Positions 7,642 to 16,210 of a stretch of DNA of 64,000 nt are shown here, one piece after another. The stretch comes from Oscillospiraceae bacterium (lineage in GTDB: Bacteria > Bacillota > Clostridia > UBA1212 > SIG427), in NCBI GenBank assembly GCA_015069135.1, contig SVJE01000001.1:124001-188000 (forward strand), in the 5' to 3' direction. The position numbers were made by a program, and so were the translations under genes. Within the stretch, counting starts at the first letter, position 1; every line of letters begins with the position of its first letter. The notes beneath the pieces were generated by a model, which saw only the letters and a program-made list of their open reading frames with translations, did not search any database and was not told where the DNA came from.

Positions 7642-8154
7642 ATGTCTGTTAAGGTTAAAAGGATTATTGCCCTTGGTGTTTGTGTGTGTTTGTTGGGTGT
7701 AGCTGTGGTTCAGAATGTAAGGTCGAACAAGAAAAGTGAAAGTGAACCAAAACCTACCGCTGTTGCTAATGCCAAACCGCTTGATACAGAGAATAGTGCA
7801 GATGAGTTTTTTGCTCAGGCACGTCTTGAAAGGGAAAGCGTGAGAGCTGAGGCTGAAGCTTTATGTGCTGCGGTTATTGCTGATTCAGAATCAACGGCAG
7901 AAGAGATTTCTCAGGCTAATGCCAAGGTGGAAGCTTTAAGAGTTATTGCCGAGACGGAAAGTAATCTTGAGTCTTTGATTGCCGGGAGAGGTTATCAGCA
8001 GGTATTAGTGGAGCTTACTGATGATGGTCAGTTGGAAATTACTGTTTCTGAAGCTGAAATTGATGAAGCTGAGGCTACTGCTATTGCTACAGCTGCTTAT
8101 GAATCTACAGGTATCTCTATTGATAATTTATGTGTAAAATGCTTCAATGGTTGA
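7642..8154 (+). CDS. spoIIIAH: stage III sporulation protein AH
   Basis: A 170-aa protein, the last in the operon and partner of SpoIIQ across the intermembrane space. One N-terminal helix (about residues 8-24) is followed by a long Ala/Glu-rich helical stretch (RLERESVRAEAEALCAA...) and the YscJ/FliF-like domain ending in ISIDNLCVKCFNG. A strong AAAGGAGG site precedes ATG 7642. It is separated from spoIIIAG by 59 bp and followed by an intrinsic terminator. No SpoIIQ gene is in the window. Confidence 0.94.
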   Translation: MSVKVKRIIALGVCVCLLGVAVVQNVRSNKKSESEPKPTAVANAKPLDTENSADEFFAQARLERESVRAEAEALCAAVIADSESTAEEISQANAKVEALRVIAETESNLESLIAGRGYQQVLVELTDDGQLEITVSEAEIDEAEATAIATAAYESTGISIDNLCVKCFNG

Positions 8155-8178
8155 CCTTTTCTGAATTGTATTACATAA

Positions 8179-8223
8179 CCACAACTAAAAGCTTTTGATA
8201 AGGCTTGGGTTGTGGTTTTTTTC
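8179..8223 (+). terminator. terminator of spoIIIA operon
   Basis: CCACAAC (8179-8185) pairs with GTTGTGG (8209-8215), followed by a run of eight T. Confidence 0.88.
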
Positions 8224-8252
8224 TTGTAAATTCATTTTTTATAATGTATACT
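8224..8252 (+). promoter_or_regulatory. sigma-A promoter of unknown membrane protein
   Basis: -35 TTGTAA (8224-8229) and -10 TATACT (8247-8252) are spaced 17 bases apart, 34 bases before the next start codon. Confidence 0.6.
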
Positions 8253-8286
8253 TTTCCATAGATTTTTACTTATAAAGGAGATAATT

Positions 8287-9381
8287 ATGGAACTTATATT
8301 TCCCCGACCGGAAACCCCTGCATACACATGGACAGAATATGAAATGGAGAAGCAGCTTGGAACTTATCCGGGCTGTGATGGAAGCTTTTGTCGTACCTAT
8401 ATGGAAATATTAGAGAGTGTACTTGATGGCTGTGTAGGCAAACATCGTGCTTATGTGGGAACTACTGTAAGTGCAGCACTAAACAGCGGAATGGAAGCCA
8501 TTGATTTACTAACAGGACATGAAAGAGGAAAGAATGGTCCCCAGTACAATCACATGAAAGAGCGATGTGACAGAATAAATAGAGAATACAGAGACTGTCG
8601 AAAGGAAATAAACAGCAGAATGGTAGAGTTTCTTCTTAACAATGATGGAATAATTGACAGATGGCCGTCTTGTGAGAATGTAATAGGCATATATACCAAA
8701 GTTGAAGATAATGCAAGTCTTGATAAAATTGAATTTCCTTTTGCATACTTTGGAGACGAGTATAAACCGGCAGGATATAAAGTTTACAGAGAACATGAGT
8801 ATCCTATATACAATCACAACTTCTATAACCCTTATGAAACTGAAGAACTTAAAGAAGCCGGTAGAATTAAATCAGAGAAACACAATCAATACTTTAGCAA
8901 GAAAGCCTGCACAGGATGTAAGGGTAGTATAAGGAGATTTGTTGCCTTTCTTCCTGCACTGTTTGCTATGGTGTTTCTGGCTTTCAGCTTGTTCTGCTTT
9001 TTTCAGAATGTTGTTCCTGCCAAACAGGTAACAGCATGGGTTGAAGAGTTTTCAAATATACCTGGTATACTTTTATTTATTCCAAAAGTTATTTTGTATA
9101 TATTTGCATATATTTCCGAAATACTCAGATTAAATGATATATTGTTCTGGATAGGAACTTTAGGTATTTCACTTGTCGGAATTATTTTCGGAATCAAAAA
9201 AGTAATTTCACCAAAGCTAGCCCGTGTGAATAAAGCTACACTGGAGAAGTTGCGGGAAGAAAATACAAAGGCCCTTGATGATTATTGGGCAATTGAAAAA
9301 GAAATCAAAGCAGTAAGCGATGGTTGGAATAATGCATATTGTGATTATATACGTTTAAAATACAGAAATGATAGTCTTTAA
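8287..9381 (+). CDS. membrane protein of unknown function
   Basis: A 364-aa protein starting after AAAGGAG. The soluble N-terminal part (residues 1-215) contains several Cys and His residues, including CTGCKGS just before the membrane region. Three hydrophobic segments lie near residues 222-243, 257-278 and 283-305, followed by a charged helical tail. I recognise no family. It has its own promoter and is enclosed by terminators, so it is a single-gene unit set between spoIIIAH and the Asp23 operon, the place held by accB-accC in Bacillus. No catalytic motif is visible. Confidence 0.65.
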   Translation: MELIFPRPETPAYTWTEYEMEKQLGTYPGCDGSFCRTYMEILESVLDGCVGKHRAYVGTTVSAALNSGMEAIDLLTGHERGKNGPQYNHMKERCDRINREYRDCRKEINSRMVEFLLNNDGIIDRWPSCENVIGIYTKVEDNASLDKIEFPFAYFGDEYKPAGYKVYREHEYPIYNHNFYNPYETEELKEAGRIKSEKHNQYFSKKACTGCKGSIRRFVAFLPALFAMVFLAFSLFCFFQNVVPAKQVTAWVEEFSNIPGILLFIPKVILYIFAYISEILRLNDILFWIGTLGISLVGIIFGIKKVISPKLARVNKATLEKLREENTKALDDYWAIEKEIKAVSDGWNNAYCDYIRLKYRNDSL

Positions 9382-9410
9382 AGTGTAGATTTACCTCTAC
9401 ACTTTTTTTA
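9381..9410 (+). terminator. terminator after unknown membrane protein
   Basis: AAGTGTAGA (9381-9389) pairs with TCTACACTT (9396-9404), followed by seven T. The stem begins inside the stop codon of the preceding gene. Confidence 0.85.
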
Positions 9411-9454
9411 TGCATTATGATATAATTTTAAAGACTAATATTTGGAGGCGTGTT

Positions 9455-9823
9455 TTGGCTGAGGAATTTCATAATCAAAACGATATGCTTATCTCCGACG
9501 AGGTAGTGGCAATTACAGCAGGTGTTGCTGCTACAGAAGTTGAAGGAGTAGCCGGAATGAGTACAGGTCTTACCGGAGGAATTGTTGAAGCCTTTGGTAA
9601 AGTTAACCTTGCAAAAGGTGTAAAGGTTGTAACAGAAAACAACCGTACTCAGGTAGATTTATATGTAATTCTCAAGTACGGATTCCGTATACCTGATGTG
9701 GCATGGAACATACAGGATAAGGTTAAATCGGATGTGGAGAACCTTACAGGAATTACAGTAGATACAGTCAATATACACGTACAGGGTATAGATTTCAGTG
9801 ATGACCAAGGAGGAAACCAATGA
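9455..9823 (+). CDS. Asp23/Gls24 family envelope stress protein
   Basis: A 122-aa protein. The start is TTG 9455, with TTTGGAGG 6 bases upstream; an in-frame ATG at 9410 lies upstream of the TATAAT box (9421-9426) and is rejected. The central pattern ITAGVAATEVEGVAGMS and the C-terminal VDTVNIHVQGIDF are typical of Asp23/Gls24 (YqhY/YloU) proteins, which form membrane-associated filaments tied to cell-envelope homeostasis. The gene overlaps amaP by 4 bp, and AmaP is the membrane anchor for Asp23 in Staphylococcus, which supports the role. It heads a run of genes extending to tlyA. Confidence 0.92.
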   Translation: MAEEFHNQNDMLISDEVVAITAGVAATEVEGVAGMSTGLTGGIVEAFGKVNLAKGVKVVTENNRTQVDLYVILKYGFRIPDVAWNIQDKVKSDVENLTGITVDTVNIHVQGIDFSDDQGGNQ

Positions 9824-10362
9824 ATTACCTGTTCAGAATTCTGGTAGCTGTTTATTCATTCTTACTTGCCATATTTTTTGGCATTATAATGATTTCACCG
9901 TTTGGAGATAAAGTAATACTCTCCATGGGAATAGATTTTTTAAGCGGTACATTTTACCAGTCAGATAAATATGACGTGCTTTTGTTTATTGTAGGTCTGA
10001 TGTTCTTCGCCCTTAATATTGCGGTTCTTGTATCCGGAGTAAAGGGAAGGCGAAGTGCTAAATATATATGTACAGAAACAGACTCAGGTGTAATAAGAAT
10101 TTCATCTTATTCTATTGAGAGCATTGCTCTTGGACTTTCCAAGCGTTTTAACGGTGTTAAGGATGCGAAAGCAAAAGTTAGATTTAACGGGGATAAAGTA
10201 AACATTCTTATCCGTCTTACAGTACTTCCTGATGTGAATGTGCCTGATCTTTGTAAAGGAATACAGGTAAGAGTAAAGGAATCTGTGGAAGCAACAATGG
10301 AATTGTCCGTAAGCGATGTAAGTGTAAACGTGGACAGTGTATCATCTGCAAATCAGGAGTGA
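9820..10362 (+). CDS. amaP: alkaline shock response membrane anchor protein AmaP
   Basis: A 180-aa protein with two N-terminal membrane helices (residues about 7-27 and 48-68). A cytoplasmic domain follows, with the AmaP pattern 'GVIRISSYSIESIAL' and a VRVRVKESV-like region. In Staphylococcus the homologue recruits Asp23 to the membrane. Here the overlap with the Asp23 gene (ATGA) and the following DUF2273 gene reproduce the standard envelope-stress module. The stop is 6 bp before the next gene. The Asp23 partnership is inferred from this arrangement. Confidence 0.88.
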   Translation: MNYLFRILVAVYSFLLAIFFGIIMISPFGDKVILSMGIDFLSGTFYQSDKYDVLLFIVGLMFFALNIAVLVSGVKGRRSAKYICTETDSGVIRISSYSIESIALGLSKRFNGVKDAKAKVRFNGDKVNILIRLTVLPDVNVPDLCKGIQVRVKESVEATMELSVSDVSVNVDSVSSANQE

Positions 10363-10368
10363 TAAAAA

Positions 10369-10596
10369 ATGCTAAGAAAACTCTATAGATTTTACAGAAA
10401 TAATTATTGGGGAATAAATGGGGCATTGGTAGGCCTTGCTTTGGGTTTGTCCTTAGTGTTTTTGGGACTTCTAAAGACAATAATTCTTGCAGTTTGTATA
10501 CTTGCAGGATACTTTGTTGGTCGTATGCTTCAGAAAGATAAGAACTTTCTTAAGAACCTCCTGGATAAGATATTACCACCCGGTTCTTACAGATAA
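10369..10596 (+). CDS. DUF2273 small membrane protein
   Basis: A 75-aa protein with two closely spaced helices (residues about 15-33 and 36-53) and a basic C-terminal tail. It matches the DUF2273 family, found beside Asp23 and AmaP in Firmicutes. It probably helps anchor or organise Asp23 at the membrane, although its biochemical role is not established. It is 6 bp after amaP and 17 bp before nusB. Confidence 0.87.
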   Translation: MLRKLYRFYRNNYWGINGALVGLALGLSLVFLGLLKTIILAVCILAGYFVGRMLQKDKNFLKNLLDKILPPGSYR

Positions 10597-10613
10597 TAAA
10601 AAGGAGAATTTTC

Positions 10614-11039
10614 ATGGGACGACGTGAAACAAGAGATGCAACAGTTAAATTCATATTTTCAGACGACTTTTCTCAGGTTAGAAAAGACATGGAAACTCTT
10701 GAAGAAAGAATTGATAATTTTTTCAGAGACTATGATGGCTGCGAGAAAAAAGATATAGATATGGTCTATGTGAAAAAGGTAGTAGACGGTACCATAGAGC
10801 ATAGCGAAGAAATAGATAAGCTTATAAAAGAACATACAGAAAATTGGTCACCTGAGCGTATGGCTAAAATAGACATGGCTATTTTACGGGTAGCAGTATA
10901 TGAAATGCTGTATATGGAAGATGTTCCTGAAAGTGTAAGCATAAATGAAGCTATAGAGCTTGCAAAAAAATACAGTCACGAAGATGCCGGCACATTCGTA
11001 AACGGTATCTTAGGTGGTATTTACAGGTCTAATAAGTGA
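10614..11039 (+). CDS. nusB: transcription antitermination factor NusB
   Basis: A 141-aa all-helical protein that binds boxA RNA with NusE (S10) and supports rRNA antitermination. N-terminal 'MGRRETRDATVKFIFSDDF' and C-terminal 'YMEDVPESVSINEAIELAK', 'FVNGILGGI' are family signatures. A GGAG site precedes ATG 10614. The stop overlaps the GTG of xseA. The neighbour order nusB-xseA-xseB-ispA-dxs is conserved across Firmicutes. Confidence 0.96.
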   Translation: MGRRETRDATVKFIFSDDFSQVRKDMETLEERIDNFFRDYDGCEKKDIDMVYVKKVVDGTIEHSEEIDKLIKEHTENWSPERMAKIDMAILRVAVYEMLYMEDVPESVSINEAIELAKKYSHEDAGTFVNGILGGIYRSNK

Positions 11040-12220
11040 AAAAATTAACTGTAACTGCCGTAAACAGTTATATCAAGGCAATTCTGACATCTGATATTAA
11101 CCTTATGAGCCTTTGTGTGGAAGGGGAAATATCCAACTTTAAATTACATTCATCAGGACACTGTTATTTTACCCTTAAAGATGCCGGTGGAGTCCTAAAA
11201 TGTGTAATGTTCAGGACTGCTGCCGTGAAGCTTAAGTTCATGCCTGAAAACGGCATGCAGGTTGAGGCTACAGGAAATATATCTGTTTATGAAAGAGATG
11301 GTGTATACCAGCTTTATGTGGAAAATATGAAGCAGGCAGGTACAGGTAATCTCTATGAGAAGTTTGAAGAAACCAAGAAGAAACTTGAAGCAGAAGGTTT
11401 ATTCAGACAAGAACTGAAAAAAGAAATTCCCATACTCCCAAAGATAGTAGGAGTGGTAACGTCTCCTACAGGAGCAGTAATTCAGGATATAATGAATGTA
11501 AGCAGTCGCAGATTTCCTGATATGAGGATAAGAATTTTTCCTGTGGCAGTACAGGGGATAGAAGCCACACCTTCAATAGTAGGAGCCCTTAAATTTATAA
11601 ATAAGCATAATCTTTGTGATGTCATAATTGTTGCAAGAGGTGGTGGCTCTATTGAAGATTTATGGCCTTTTAATGAGGAAGAAACAGTAAGAGCAATAGC
11701 AGAATCTTCCATACCGGTAATTTCCGCTGTAGGTCATGAAACAGACTACACATTGTCAGATTTTGTGGCAGATTTAAGAGCACCTACACCTTCAGCTGCA
11801 GCAGAACTGGCAGTACCTGTATATGCTGAACTTAAAGAGCTCTTGTTTAGTGCCAAAATGCGCCTGGGTAAATTACCTCAGCAGAATATATTACTTAAGC
11901 GAAAAGATCTTGAAAGAATAAAGAACAGTGTTTTCTTCAAGAGACCTGGGGAAATTATAAATATAAAAAGACAAATTTGTGATAGCCTTTCAGAAGAACT
12001 TCATACTGCAGCTTCAAACCGTATGAAAGAATCTGAGCAACGACTTAAACTGGCTCTTGTTAAGCTGACTTCTTTGGATCCTCTCAAAGTACTTGAAAGA
12101 GGTTACAGTGTGGTTAAAAACCAGGATGGTAAAGTAATTACAGACGGCAAGATGCTTTTGGAGAACGAGAAATTTCAGGTGATTGTCAGTGGTGACAGTT
12201 TTGAAGGGAGAAAAATATGA
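11036..12220 (+). CDS. xseA: exodeoxyribonuclease VII large subunit
   Basis: A 394-aa large subunit of the single-strand exonuclease used in repair and mismatch correction. An N-terminal OB-fold (residues 1-100, with 'GEISNFKLHSSGHCYFTLKD') is followed by the catalytic domain with 'VVTSPTGAVIQDI', 'IIVARGGGSIEDLWPFNEE' and 'ISAVGHETDYTLSDFVAD'. A helical arm completes it. The start is GTG 11036, which overlaps the nusB stop by 4 bp. The length is normal for Clostridia. xseB follows with another 4-bp overlap, matching the fixed subunit pair. Confidence 0.97.
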   Translation: MKKLTVTAVNSYIKAILTSDINLMSLCVEGEISNFKLHSSGHCYFTLKDAGGVLKCVMFRTAAVKLKFMPENGMQVEATGNISVYERDGVYQLYVENMKQAGTGNLYEKFEETKKKLEAEGLFRQELKKEIPILPKIVGVVTSPTGAVIQDIMNVSSRRFPDMRIRIFPVAVQGIEATPSIVGALKFINKHNLCDVIIVARGGGSIEDLWPFNEEETVRAIAESSIPVISAVGHETDYTLSDFVADLRAPTPSAAAELAVPVYAELKELLFSAKMRLGKLPQQNILLKRKDLERIKNSVFFKRPGEIINIKRQICDSLSEELHTAASNRMKESEQRLKLALVKLTSLDPLKVLERGYSVVKNQDGKVITDGKMLLENEKFQVIVSGDSFEGRKI

Positions 12221-12438
12221 GTAATCAGAAATTGAGTTTTGAAGAAGCTGTAGCTGCTTTGGAAGATATTATCGGCAAAATGGAATCAGGCAATATGCCA
12301 TTGGAAGAATCCATTGAATATTTTAAAAAAGGTACAGAACTTATAAAACATTGTGATAAGATACTTGATAAATATGAGAAAATGATAACTATAGTTACTC
12401 CGGATGCAGATGGTGAAGTTAAAGAGGAGGAAGTATGA
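12217..12438 (+). CDS. xseB: exodeoxyribonuclease VII small subunit
   Basis: A 73-aa helical protein that wraps along the helical arm of XseA and is needed for active exonuclease VII. 'SFEEAVAALEDIIGKMESG' and 'PLEESIEYFKKG' are the standard family pattern. It overlaps xseA (ATGA) and ispA (ATGA), so all three are translationally coupled. Confidence 0.96.
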   Translation: MSNQKLSFEEAVAALEDIIGKMESGNMPLEESIEYFKKGTELIKHCDKILDKYEKMITIVTPDADGEVKEEEV

Positions 12439-13331
12439 ATTTTAAAGAGCAGTTAAGTGAAATGGCAGAACTTGTAAATCAGCAGCTTGATTTGTTGGTG
12501 CCTGTAAAGGATAACAAGCAAAAGGTTATATATGAAGCTATGAGATACAGCCTTCTTGCAGGCGGAAAGAGAATACGTCCTGTGCTTGCGTTGGCATATG
12601 CAGATATTTTAGGAGTAGATAGAGATTTTGTTATGCCATTTGCTTGTGCACTGGAAATGATTCATACATATTCACTTATTCATGATGATTTACCTGCTAT
12701 GGATAATGATGATTTGAGAAGAGGAAGACCTACCTGTCATATTAAGTTTGATGAGGCAACGGCTATTTTAGCAGGAGATGCGCTTCTTAATAAGGCCTTT
12801 GAAGTAATGAGTGAAGCTTGTAACAATATGCCGGAAAACATGAAGACAAGAGGAATTGCAATGATGGCACAGGTTGCTAAATGCTCCGGTTCTGAAGGAA
12901 TGATTGGTGGTCAGGTAATAGACCTTGATTCTGAAGGTAAAGATGTGGATATGGATACTGTACTCACATTACACAAGCATAAAACTGGTGCACTTCTCAC
13001 TGCACCTGCCTGTATTGCTGTAAGTGCTGCCGGCATGGAAGATACTATTGAAGCTGAACACATTTTTGAATATTCAGAGGCTACAGGACTGGCTTTCCAG
13101 GTTAAGGATGATATACTTGACGTAGAAGGGGATACTGAAAAAATGGGTAAGGCTGTAGGCAGGGATGCAAAACAGGATAAACGTTCCATGACTGTTCTTA
13201 TCGGTATTGATAGTTGTAAAAATATGTTGGATGAACTTACCGTAAAAGCTGTTAAATGTGCGGAGTTTTTTGGTGATAAGGGTAATTTTCTTAAAGATAT
13301 GGCAGACTATTTGTTGAAAAGAGATAACTGA
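12435..13331 (+). CDS. ispA: farnesyl/geranyl diphosphate synthase (polyprenyl synthetase)
   Basis: A 298-aa all-helical enzyme that condenses isopentenyl diphosphate with dimethylallyl or geranyl diphosphate to supply lipid carriers and prenyl groups. The first aspartate-rich motif is DDLPAMDNDD, with arginines in DLRRGRP; the second is DDILD. 'LAGGKRIRP' binds pyrophosphate. Product length is probably C15, as in IspA from the same context, but the sequence alone does not settle it. Followed 3 bp later by dxs, which supplies the same pathway. Confidence 0.95.
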   Translation: MNFKEQLSEMAELVNQQLDLLVPVKDNKQKVIYEAMRYSLLAGGKRIRPVLALAYADILGVDRDFVMPFACALEMIHTYSLIHDDLPAMDNDDLRRGRPTCHIKFDEATAILAGDALLNKAFEVMSEACNNMPENMKTRGIAMMAQVAKCSGSEGMIGGQVIDLDSEGKDVDMDTVLTLHKHKTGALLTAPACIAVSAAGMEDTIEAEHIFEYSEATGLAFQVKDDILDVEGDTEKMGKAVGRDAKQDKRSMTVLIGIDSCKNMLDELTVKAVKCAEFFGDKGNFLKDMADYLLKRDN

Positions 13332-13334
13332 TTA

Positions 13335-15257
13335 ATGAGCAATTTATTAGAAACCGGAAAATTTCCGGAGGATTTAAAAAGGTATAAAGAAAAAGATTAT
13401 GAAGAGCTTTCTAAGGAACTGAGAGAGAGACTTATTAATGTTGTGGCTAAAACCGGTGGACATTTAGCATCCAATTTAGGTGTTGTAGAACTTACAATAG
13501 CTCTCTACAGTGTTCTTGATCCATATAAAGACAGAATTGTATGGGATGTAGGTCATCAGACTTATGTGCACAAAATTCTGACAGGAAGAAATGACAGAAT
13601 GGAAACTATTAGATCCAAAGATGGACTAAGCGGTTTTCCTAAAATGTCTGAGAGCAGTGCAGATAGTTTTAATACAGGTCATAGCTCAACTTCTGTTTCT
13701 GCAGCCCTTGGAATGTGCCGTGCAAGAGATATTAAAGGTGAGGATTATCGTGTTTGTGCCGTTATAGGCGATGGTGCTCTTACCGGTGGTATGGCATACG
13801 AGGCTCTAAATGATGCAGGTCAGTCAAAGACGAATTTTACAGTTATACTTAATGACAATGGTATGTCCATTTCCAAAAACGTAGGCGGTATGTCTAAATA
13901 TTTGGGTAATATCAGAAGTAAGAAAACATATTTAAGAGCAAAGAGGGGCGTAAAGAAATTTTTGGTAAGTATCCCGGGAATAGGTAAACCCATGGAAAGA
14001 TTTTTCCATAAGATTAAAGAGGCTGTTAAGGCCTTGTTTGTGGATACAGAAATTTTTGAAAATCTTGGTTTTGAATATTTTGGCCCTGTTGACGGACATG
14101 ATGTTGAAGGTATGAAAACAATTTTCCAAAGAGCCTTCTCGTATAACGGACCGGTGCTGGTTCATGTTGTTACAAAAAAAGGAAGCGGATATAATCCGGC
14201 AGAGGAAAATCCTCAGAGTTTCCATGGTACCACACCATTTGACCCTGAAAGTGGTGAAAAAAACATAGATAATTCTATTTCGTTTTCAGAAGCTTTCGGA
14301 AAGAAACTAAGTAAAATGGCAGAGGAAGATAAAAATATTGTGGCTGTTACTGCAGCTATGCCAAGTGGTACCGGTTTGATTGGTTTTGAAAAGAAACATC
14401 CTGACCGATTCTTTGATGTAGGTATTGCAGAACAGCATGCCATGACTATGAGTGCAGGTATGTCAGCCTGCGGCTTAAAACCATTTTTTGCTGTTTATTC
14501 TACCTTCCTTCAGAGGGCCTATGACCAGATTCTTCATGACTGTTCTATTCAGAATCTGCCGGTGGTCCTGGCTGTAGATAGGGCTGGTGTTTGTGGCCCT
14601 GACGGCGAGACCCATCAGGGTATATATGATCTTTCATTTCTTAATAACTTGCCAGGTGTTACGGTGGCAGCACCATCATGTATTGAAGAGCTTGAAATGA
14701 TGATGGACATGTCTCTTAAGGTGTTTGATAAAGATAGTGGAATGCTTAATGGACCCTTTGCAATCAGATATCCTGCTAAGGACAAGTATTCCTTTGATAC
14801 ATCATATTTGAATAATGCCCCTGTTGAATACGGCAAAGGCGCTATGGTTAATTTTGCAAATTTTGTGTCCTATGATGTTGCAATTATAGCCATTGGCAGC
14901 ATGGTTGAAACTGCTATGCAGACTGCATCAGAACTTAAAAAAGAAGGAATACGCGCACTTGTATTTAACGCGCGATTCTTGGCTCCGTTGGACGAAGTGG
15001 GCATCCTGAATGTGTGCAAGCTTTGTAATGCTGCCATTTCCTTGGAAGATGGTGTCAAATGTGGCGGAATGGGTTCTTCTATTACTGAACTTCTGACAAG
15101 AGAGAATATCTGGATTCCATTTTCTGTATTAGGCTTGCCTGATGAAACAATCCCTCATGGTAAGATTGAGGAGATTCATAAAATGTACGGGCTTGATGTT
15201 CTATCTGTTTGCAATGAAGCTAAAAAGCTTATCAGAAGAAAGCAGGATTTTTCATGA
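13335..15257 (+). CDS. dxs: 1-deoxy-D-xylulose-5-phosphate synthase
   Basis: A 640-aa thiamine diphosphate enzyme joining pyruvate and glyceraldehyde 3-phosphate, the first step of the MEP isoprenoid pathway. GDGALTGGMAYEALNDAG is the ThDP/Mg-binding region. 'WDVGHQTYVHKILTGR' and 'DVGIAEQHAMTMSAG' (transketolase catalytic Glu region) are present. The length is standard. It follows ispA by 3 bp with an overlapping coding rhythm, and the stop overlaps tlyA by 4 bp. Genes for later MEP steps are not in this window. Confidence 0.97.
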   Translation: MSNLLETGKFPEDLKRYKEKDYEELSKELRERLINVVAKTGGHLASNLGVVELTIALYSVLDPYKDRIVWDVGHQTYVHKILTGRNDRMETIRSKDGLSGFPKMSESSADSFNTGHSSTSVSAALGMCRARDIKGEDYRVCAVIGDGALTGGMAYEALNDAGQSKTNFTVILNDNGMSISKNVGGMSKYLGNIRSKKTYLRAKRGVKKFLVSIPGIGKPMERFFHKIKEAVKALFVDTEIFENLGFEYFGPVDGHDVEGMKTIFQRAFSYNGPVLVHVVTKKGSGYNPAEENPQSFHGTTPFDPESGEKNIDNSISFSEAFGKKLSKMAEEDKNIVAVTAAMPSGTGLIGFEKKHPDRFFDVGIAEQHAMTMSAGMSACGLKPFFAVYSTFLQRAYDQILHDCSIQNLPVVLAVDRAGVCGPDGETHQGIYDLSFLNNLPGVTVAAPSCIEELEMMMDMSLKVFDKDSGMLNGPFAIRYPAKDKYSFDTSYLNNAPVEYGKGAMVNFANFVSYDVAIIAIGSMVETAMQTASELKKEGIRALVFNARFLAPLDEVGILNVCKLCNAAISLEDGVKCGGMGSSITELLTRENIWIPFSVLGLPDETIPHGKIEEIHKMYGLDVLSVCNEAKKLIRRKQDFS

Positions 15258-15982
15258 GCCGTTTGGATGTTTATCTAACTGAGAAAGGGGTATACTCCAG
15301 TAGAGCAAGGGCCCGAAGGGCTATTGATGATGGCCTTGTTTCTGTTAACGGCAAAGTCATCCTTAAATCTTCTTATGATGTTTCTGAGTCTGATACGGTT
15401 GAAGCAGGTGAAGATCCGGTACCCTTCGTCTCAAGGGGAGGTTTTAAACTTTCAGGTGCATTTGACGCATATCCGGTAGAAGTTGCAGGAAAGATTTGCC
15501 TTGATGTTGGAGCATCAACAGGTGGTTTTACCCAGGTTCTTCTTCAGAAGGGTGCAGAAACTGTGGTGGCTGTGGATGTTGGTCACAATCAGCTTCATCC
15601 GGACCTTATGGCAAATCCCAAAGTTGTTAATATGGAAGGGACGGATATAAGAAATCTGAATATTAGTGAGTATAGTGAATATTTTGATTTTGCCGGTATT
15701 GATGTTTCCTTCATATCACTTACTTACATACTTCCTTATGTAGCATCATACTTGAGGAAGGGAGCCCTTTGTGTGGCTTTAATAAAGCCTCAGTTTGAAC
15801 TGGGTAAGAGTGCTCTTAATAAGAAAGGAATAGTTAAGCAAGATAAACTATTGCCGCAGGCTGTTGACAAGGTAACTACCTGTGCTTCGGCTTGTGGATT
15901 TAAAGTTATTATGACAAAAGAGTCCCCAGTTAAAGGTGGGGATGGAAATAGAGAATTTCTGACTATTTTGGAGTGTTTGTAG
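15254..15982 (+). CDS. tlyA: TlyA family rRNA methyltransferase
   Basis: A 242-aa protein with an N-terminal S4 RNA-binding domain ('SRLDVYLTEKGVYSSRARAR', residues about 1-60). A FtsJ-like Rossmann methyltransferase follows, with the SAM motif LDVGASTGGFTQVLL. TlyA enzymes 2'-O-methylate 16S and in some species 23S rRNA; some members are called hemolysins for historical reasons. It overlaps dxs by 4 bp and ends the long operon. Hairpins follow within 150 bp. Confidence 0.94.
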   Translation: MSRLDVYLTEKGVYSSRARARRAIDDGLVSVNGKVILKSSYDVSESDTVEAGEDPVPFVSRGGFKLSGAFDAYPVEVAGKICLDVGASTGGFTQVLLQKGAETVVAVDVGHNQLHPDLMANPKVVNMEGTDIRNLNISEYSEYFDFAGIDVSFISLTYILPYVASYLRKGALCVALIKPQFELGKSALNKKGIVKQDKLLPQAVDKVTTCASACGFKVIMTKESPVKGGDGNREFLTILECL

Positions 15983-16025
15983 AGTATTAATACCACACCC
16001 AGAACGGGAAAAACAACAAAATTTG

Positions 16026-16055
16026 TGGGTTGGAAAGCAGAAAAACTCCAACCCA
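16026..16055. repeat. inverted repeat sharing sequence with downstream hairpin
   Basis: TGGGTTGGA (16026-16034) and TCCAACCCA (16047-16055) form a 9-bp stem. The same GGGTTGG / CCAACCC arms recur in the next hairpin about 60 bp downstream, so the two look like copies of one element. The first lacks a T run. Confidence 0.7.
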
Positions 16056-16087
16056 AAGTTTTAGCTTAATATATAAAAAATCTTTGA

Positions 16088-16130
16088 TTGGGTTGGGAAA
16101 AAAGCCGTTTTCCAACCCAAAAACTTTTTT
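16088..16130 (+). terminator. strong terminator after tlyA
   Basis: A 13-bp stem begins TTGGGTTGG at 16088 and closes with CCAACCCAA at 16112-16120. The loop is near 16101-16107, and the run AAAAACTTTTTT follows. It ends the housekeeping operon and isolates the next gene. Confidence 0.85.
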
Positions 16131-16210
16131 CAGGTAATTGTTTTCTTCGATGGGAAACGACGGACAGGAAACAAAAAAAGTGATATGGTATTTATAAAAA
16201 AGGAAATGCC

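Noticed and set aside
9410-9457. Upstream ATG start (9410) for the Asp23 protein
   Set aside because: It lies upstream of the promoter -10 box and has no ribosome site; TTG 9455 has GGAGG at good spacing.
16026-16130. Insertion sequence ends around the nuclease-like gene
   Set aside because: The inverted repeats lie only upstream of the gene, the second one ends in a T run like a terminator, and no transposase or matching downstream copy is seen.
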